A stretch of 64,000 nt of DNA from Acanthamoeba sp. SK_2022b (Eukaryota; Discosea; Longamoebia; Acanthamoebidae): assembly GCA_027943245.1 (NCBI GenBank), contig JANDJZ010000048.1, forward strand, positions 1 through 64,000, written 5' to 3'. Both the position numbers and the translations under genes were made by a program. The notes beneath the pieces were generated by a model, which did no database searches, was not told the origin of the DNA, and was given only the letters and a program-made list of their open reading frames with translations. The stretch's first letter is position 1, and the number at the start of each line of letters is the position of its first letter. Of the stretch, positions 61,473 to 64,000 are shown piece after piece.

Positions 61473-61670
61473 CTCGCTGCCACGATCAGAAAAACAACGA
61501 AGGTGGTCCGAAGAAAGAAAGCTATTCGTAATTCTTTTCCCAGCTTTTTCAGACCAACAGCAGAGATTTCGCTTTTCTCCGTTCGCGTTTCAAATTTTTT
61601 AAGTCGAGCAGATCTTGTTGCCGAGCAAAAGAAACAACGAATTGGCAAGAAATCAATTCGCATTAACATC

Positions 61671-62709
61671 ATGGCTTCGTATACCTCCTCTTCCACCTTC
61701 AGTTTTTACCGTCAAATTTTTATTAAAAAATTAATTAATTCATTTCTGCTCATTATCATCCCCCCCCCAATGGCAGATCAAAGGTTACAGATTTGAAGTC
61801 AAGTGCCTCGGGTCTCCAGCTCCTGTCCTTTGATGCCTTCGTCGGTACAACAGTTCCCGATCTCCACCGCTTCTCCGCGAGGCTGATCTGGGCTTGTTGC
61901 TGCAGAGGAGAAAGGACGGTTCAACACCTCTCTCACGTGCTCCCTCTCCCTCTATGGTGGCGGCTCCCACTACTTCGAGTATGCCGGTATACGTCCTCCT
62001 CCTCTCGTCGTTCTTCGTTCTTTGTTGTTCTCCTTGGCCTTCCTTGCGAGTTGGCGGCTGTTGTGTAGTCTTCAAGCCTGAGCTGCTGCGAGGCTTTGGC
62101 GAGGGTGGTCGGGCATAGGGTCTGACGGGTGGGCGGTGCGGAGTGACAACAGATATCTGGGAGGACGCCTATCAGGATCAGCCCGTGGGGGAGTCGCGGG
62201 TGCACCACGGCGAGTGGAAGATCGAGGACGACGGGACGATCTACCTGGAGGGCGAGCTCTACACCAAGAGCACCCACATGGGCGGCGCCCAAGAGGAGAA
62301 GGTGGAGGACCACAAGCTGCTGGCCTTTGAGTCCTTGGCCAATGGCGACCTCAAGTTTGTTGCGGCCAAGTCCAACTTCACGCCCTTCGGCGACGGTGTG
62401 GTCCTCAGCCAGAGCGAGGTGATCACCGCCAGTTCGCCGGCTGCGGGTACGATCCCTCTTGGCAGTCTCTCTCTTGCGCACATCAATGCGCGCTGCTGAA
62501 TACTCACGAGTAAGGTTTGTACAGCCGACGAAGCGGCCAAGCAGAGACGAAGCGAGATCGCCGCCCTGGCGTCGCCAGAGGGGAAAAGGCTTGCGCAGGA
62601 GAAGAAGAGCGTCGTGCGCACACTCAGCCTCGAGAAGGTCAAGAGGAAGCGCGCCGACAGCCTGGGAGGCGACAAGTCTCTCTCCCTCACCAACAGCCAG
62701 ACCTCCTGA
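61671..62709 (+). CDS. unknown protein, five exons with phase-1 introns
   Basis: I do not recognise this protein. A consistent exon chain can be read: 61671-61710, 61791-61844, exon 3 from 61906, exon 4 from about 62142 and a last exon ending at 62709. All four junctions are phase 1. The predicted product is about 240 residues: MASYTSSSTFSFYHLK, SGLQLLSFDAF, GRFNTSLTCSLSLYGGGSHY, WKIEDDGTIYLEGELYTKST, KFVAAKSNFTPFGDGVVLSQ, then a basic, Ser-rich tail. The middle has alternating beta-like strands. The first two junctions are less certain. It diverges from SLU7 and lies in tandem with the histone-fold gene. Confidence 0.55.
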
Positions 62710-62817
62710 AGTTTCGCGTAGTGGGCATCGTGCTCCAATTTTGCGCCACATCAAGGAGCCTGCAGTGGTCATGGCTAGTTAAATAAAAACAATAATAAAA
62801 TAAAACAGGGCCCAGCA

Positions 62818-62832
62818 AAAATGGCGCCAAAG
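62818..62832. promoter_or_regulatory. E2F-like site upstream of the histone-fold gene
   Basis: ATGGCGCCAAAG (minus strand CTTTGGCGCC) matches the E2F consensus and lies about 30 bp before the ATG at 62858. An ATG within it (62821) is not in frame with the protein. Confidence 0.4.
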
Positions 62833-62857
62833 TGCAAACAGGAGAATTCAAACAAGG

Positions 62858-63765
62858 ATGGCATCAAAAAAGATGAAGGAGCGAGCAGTCGCGGGTTCGT
62901 CCGACAGTGAGGAAGAGGAGGAAACCTCGAAGAAGCTCCAACTTCCTCTGGCCAGAGTTCGCAAGCTCATCAAAAGCGATCCAGGTTTGTTAAAATTTGT
63001 GTTTTTTACTACCGGCTTTAGACTTAGCCATATGTTCTTTCTTGTGGGTACTCCGTACGGCAGATGTGAAGAAGATTAGCAACGACGCCACCCTCCTCAT
63101 TGCTCATTCCACGGTAGGTTCACTTCATCTTGTTGATTTATTTAACAACTCAAGGATACCCTTGTAGGAGCTGTTTGTGGACTTCCTCGTCCGTGAAGCT
63201 TATCGCATCACCAAAGACGACACTAGAAAAACCCTGCAGTACAAGGATCTTGGTATGTCCTCGCCCGCTACTTGCTTATCACGCTTCGCTCATCCAACTC
63301 GTGCCCTCCTTCACGCCATGTGTGTGTGTATGACATACATCAGCTACGTCCGTTCAAGAGAACGAAGTGCTCGACTTCCTGCTGGTATGCAGCCAAGGAC
63401 TTGCTTGCCTTCGTGGCCTTTACCTCGCTGACAGCTGCCTTGTTGTTGCGCAGGACGTGGTCCCGCAGAGACAGACCAAGCACGAGATCGAGAAGAGACT
63501 GCAGAGCAAGCAGGAGAACAACAAGTTGCCCTCCCCGCCCGCCTCAGCACGCAGCGCCTCTCCACTGGCGTCCTCGTCCAGTTCGAAAGGCGAGAAGAAG
63601 GCAGCCCCGACAAACGGTGATGACGCGTCTGAAGAAAACGGGGAAGAGCAAACAGAGACGAGGGAGGCCGAGGACACCACCAGCACGAAGAGGACCGAGA
63701 GCGACAAAGGTCGGGAGAAGGCGAACAGTAAGGAAAACAAGGAGGTCGACGAGATGGACGAGTGA
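62858..63765 (+). CDS. CHRAC15 / DPB3-type histone-fold protein
   Basis: Multi-exon gene. An acidic N-terminus (SSDSEEEEETSKK) precedes a histone fold of the NF-YC/DPB3/CHRAC1 kind: LQLPLARVRKLIKSDP, then DVKKISNDATLLIAHSTELF, FLVREAYRITKDDTRKTLQY and NEVLDFLL, ending DVVPQRQTKHE. The C-terminus is Ser/Glu/Lys-rich and disordered. The family includes CHRAC1 (chromatin remodelling with ACF), POLE4/DPB3 (DNA polymerase epsilon) and NF-YC; the motifs best suit the first two, which I cannot separate here. It would form a histone-fold dimer with a partner not in the window. Its promoter carries an E2F-like site, fitting an S-phase role. Confidence 0.75.
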
Positions 63766-63963
63766 CGTGGTAGTGGCGGTGGTGTGTCGGCCGTGCGCCT
63801 GGAGCGTTTACACGCGACGATCGCCACCTTACCACCATGCGCAATGCACATACACACATAGGGAGAATACGGCCTTGAACTCTTAGTGTATGTACAGTGC
63901 GCGAGTGAGAGAGTGAGGGTTTTTGCACACGCATGTGTGTGAGGTGCGTGATGCGGCTCACAT

Positions 63964-64000
63964 CAGTTGACTTCGACAACGAGGTCGTCGGCCTTCTCGA
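63964..64000 (-). CDS. 3' end of a gene running off the window (partial)
   Basis: On the minus strand the last bases encode EKADDLVVEVN followed by TGA (63964-63966). It is open to the window edge and in good codon context, but too short to identify. It would converge on the histone-fold gene with a 198 bp gap. Confidence 0.3.

Overview
The window looks like nuclear DNA of a free-living amoebozoan, most likely Acanthamoeba or a close relative. This is an inference: genes are GC-rich and packed with short GT-AG introns (about 50-120 bp), intergenic gaps are tiny, and the gene content is eukaryotic. I could not run a database search.

Layout, with + for left-to-right genes: 3' end of an unknown gene (+); MIT-domain Lys/Glu-rich protein (+); SKI3/TTC37 TPR protein (-); PET100-like COX assembly factor (+); large ankyrin-repeat protein (-); histidine phosphatase (+); OSCA/CSC1-type channel (-); chromo-barrel/UBR7 fusion (+); RPB3 (+); mitochondrial bL32m (-); PSMG3/PAC3 (+); Ser-rich unknown (-); ALADIN (-); HPt phosphotransfer protein (+); MMAB (-); Ubc4/5-type E2 (+); epsin (-); CLU-domain/fascin-like fusion (+); Zn2Cys6-PAS transcription factor (-); SDHA (+); DPM1 (-); C2-RasGAP (-); SLU7 (-); unknown five-exon gene (+); CHRAC15/DPB3-type histone-fold protein (+); and the 3' end of a last gene (-).

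Neighbouring genes alternate strands almost perfectly, so the region is built from divergent promoter pairs and convergent 3' ends. Ordinary divergent gaps are about 150-370 bp. Three divergent gaps are much longer, and each holds a block almost free of CpG (for example 15448-16351, 904 bp with no CpG at all) in a genome that is otherwise CpG-rich. The longest block carries a broken reading frame with an in-frame TGA that fits CGA-to-TGA decay. I read these blocks as decayed, probably once-methylated inserted elements.

The genes are mostly housekeeping (RNA decay, transcription, splicing, proteasome and ubiquitin, respiration, cobalamin, glycosylation, endocytosis). The most novel features are two domain fusions: an MRG15-type chromo barrel joined to a complete UBR7, and a CLU-domain protein ending in fascin-like beta-trefoil repeats. 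Other points are a fungal-style Zn2Cys6-PAS regulator divergent from SDHA, E2F-like sites at three promoters, and intronic poly-C runs with a sense-strand bias.
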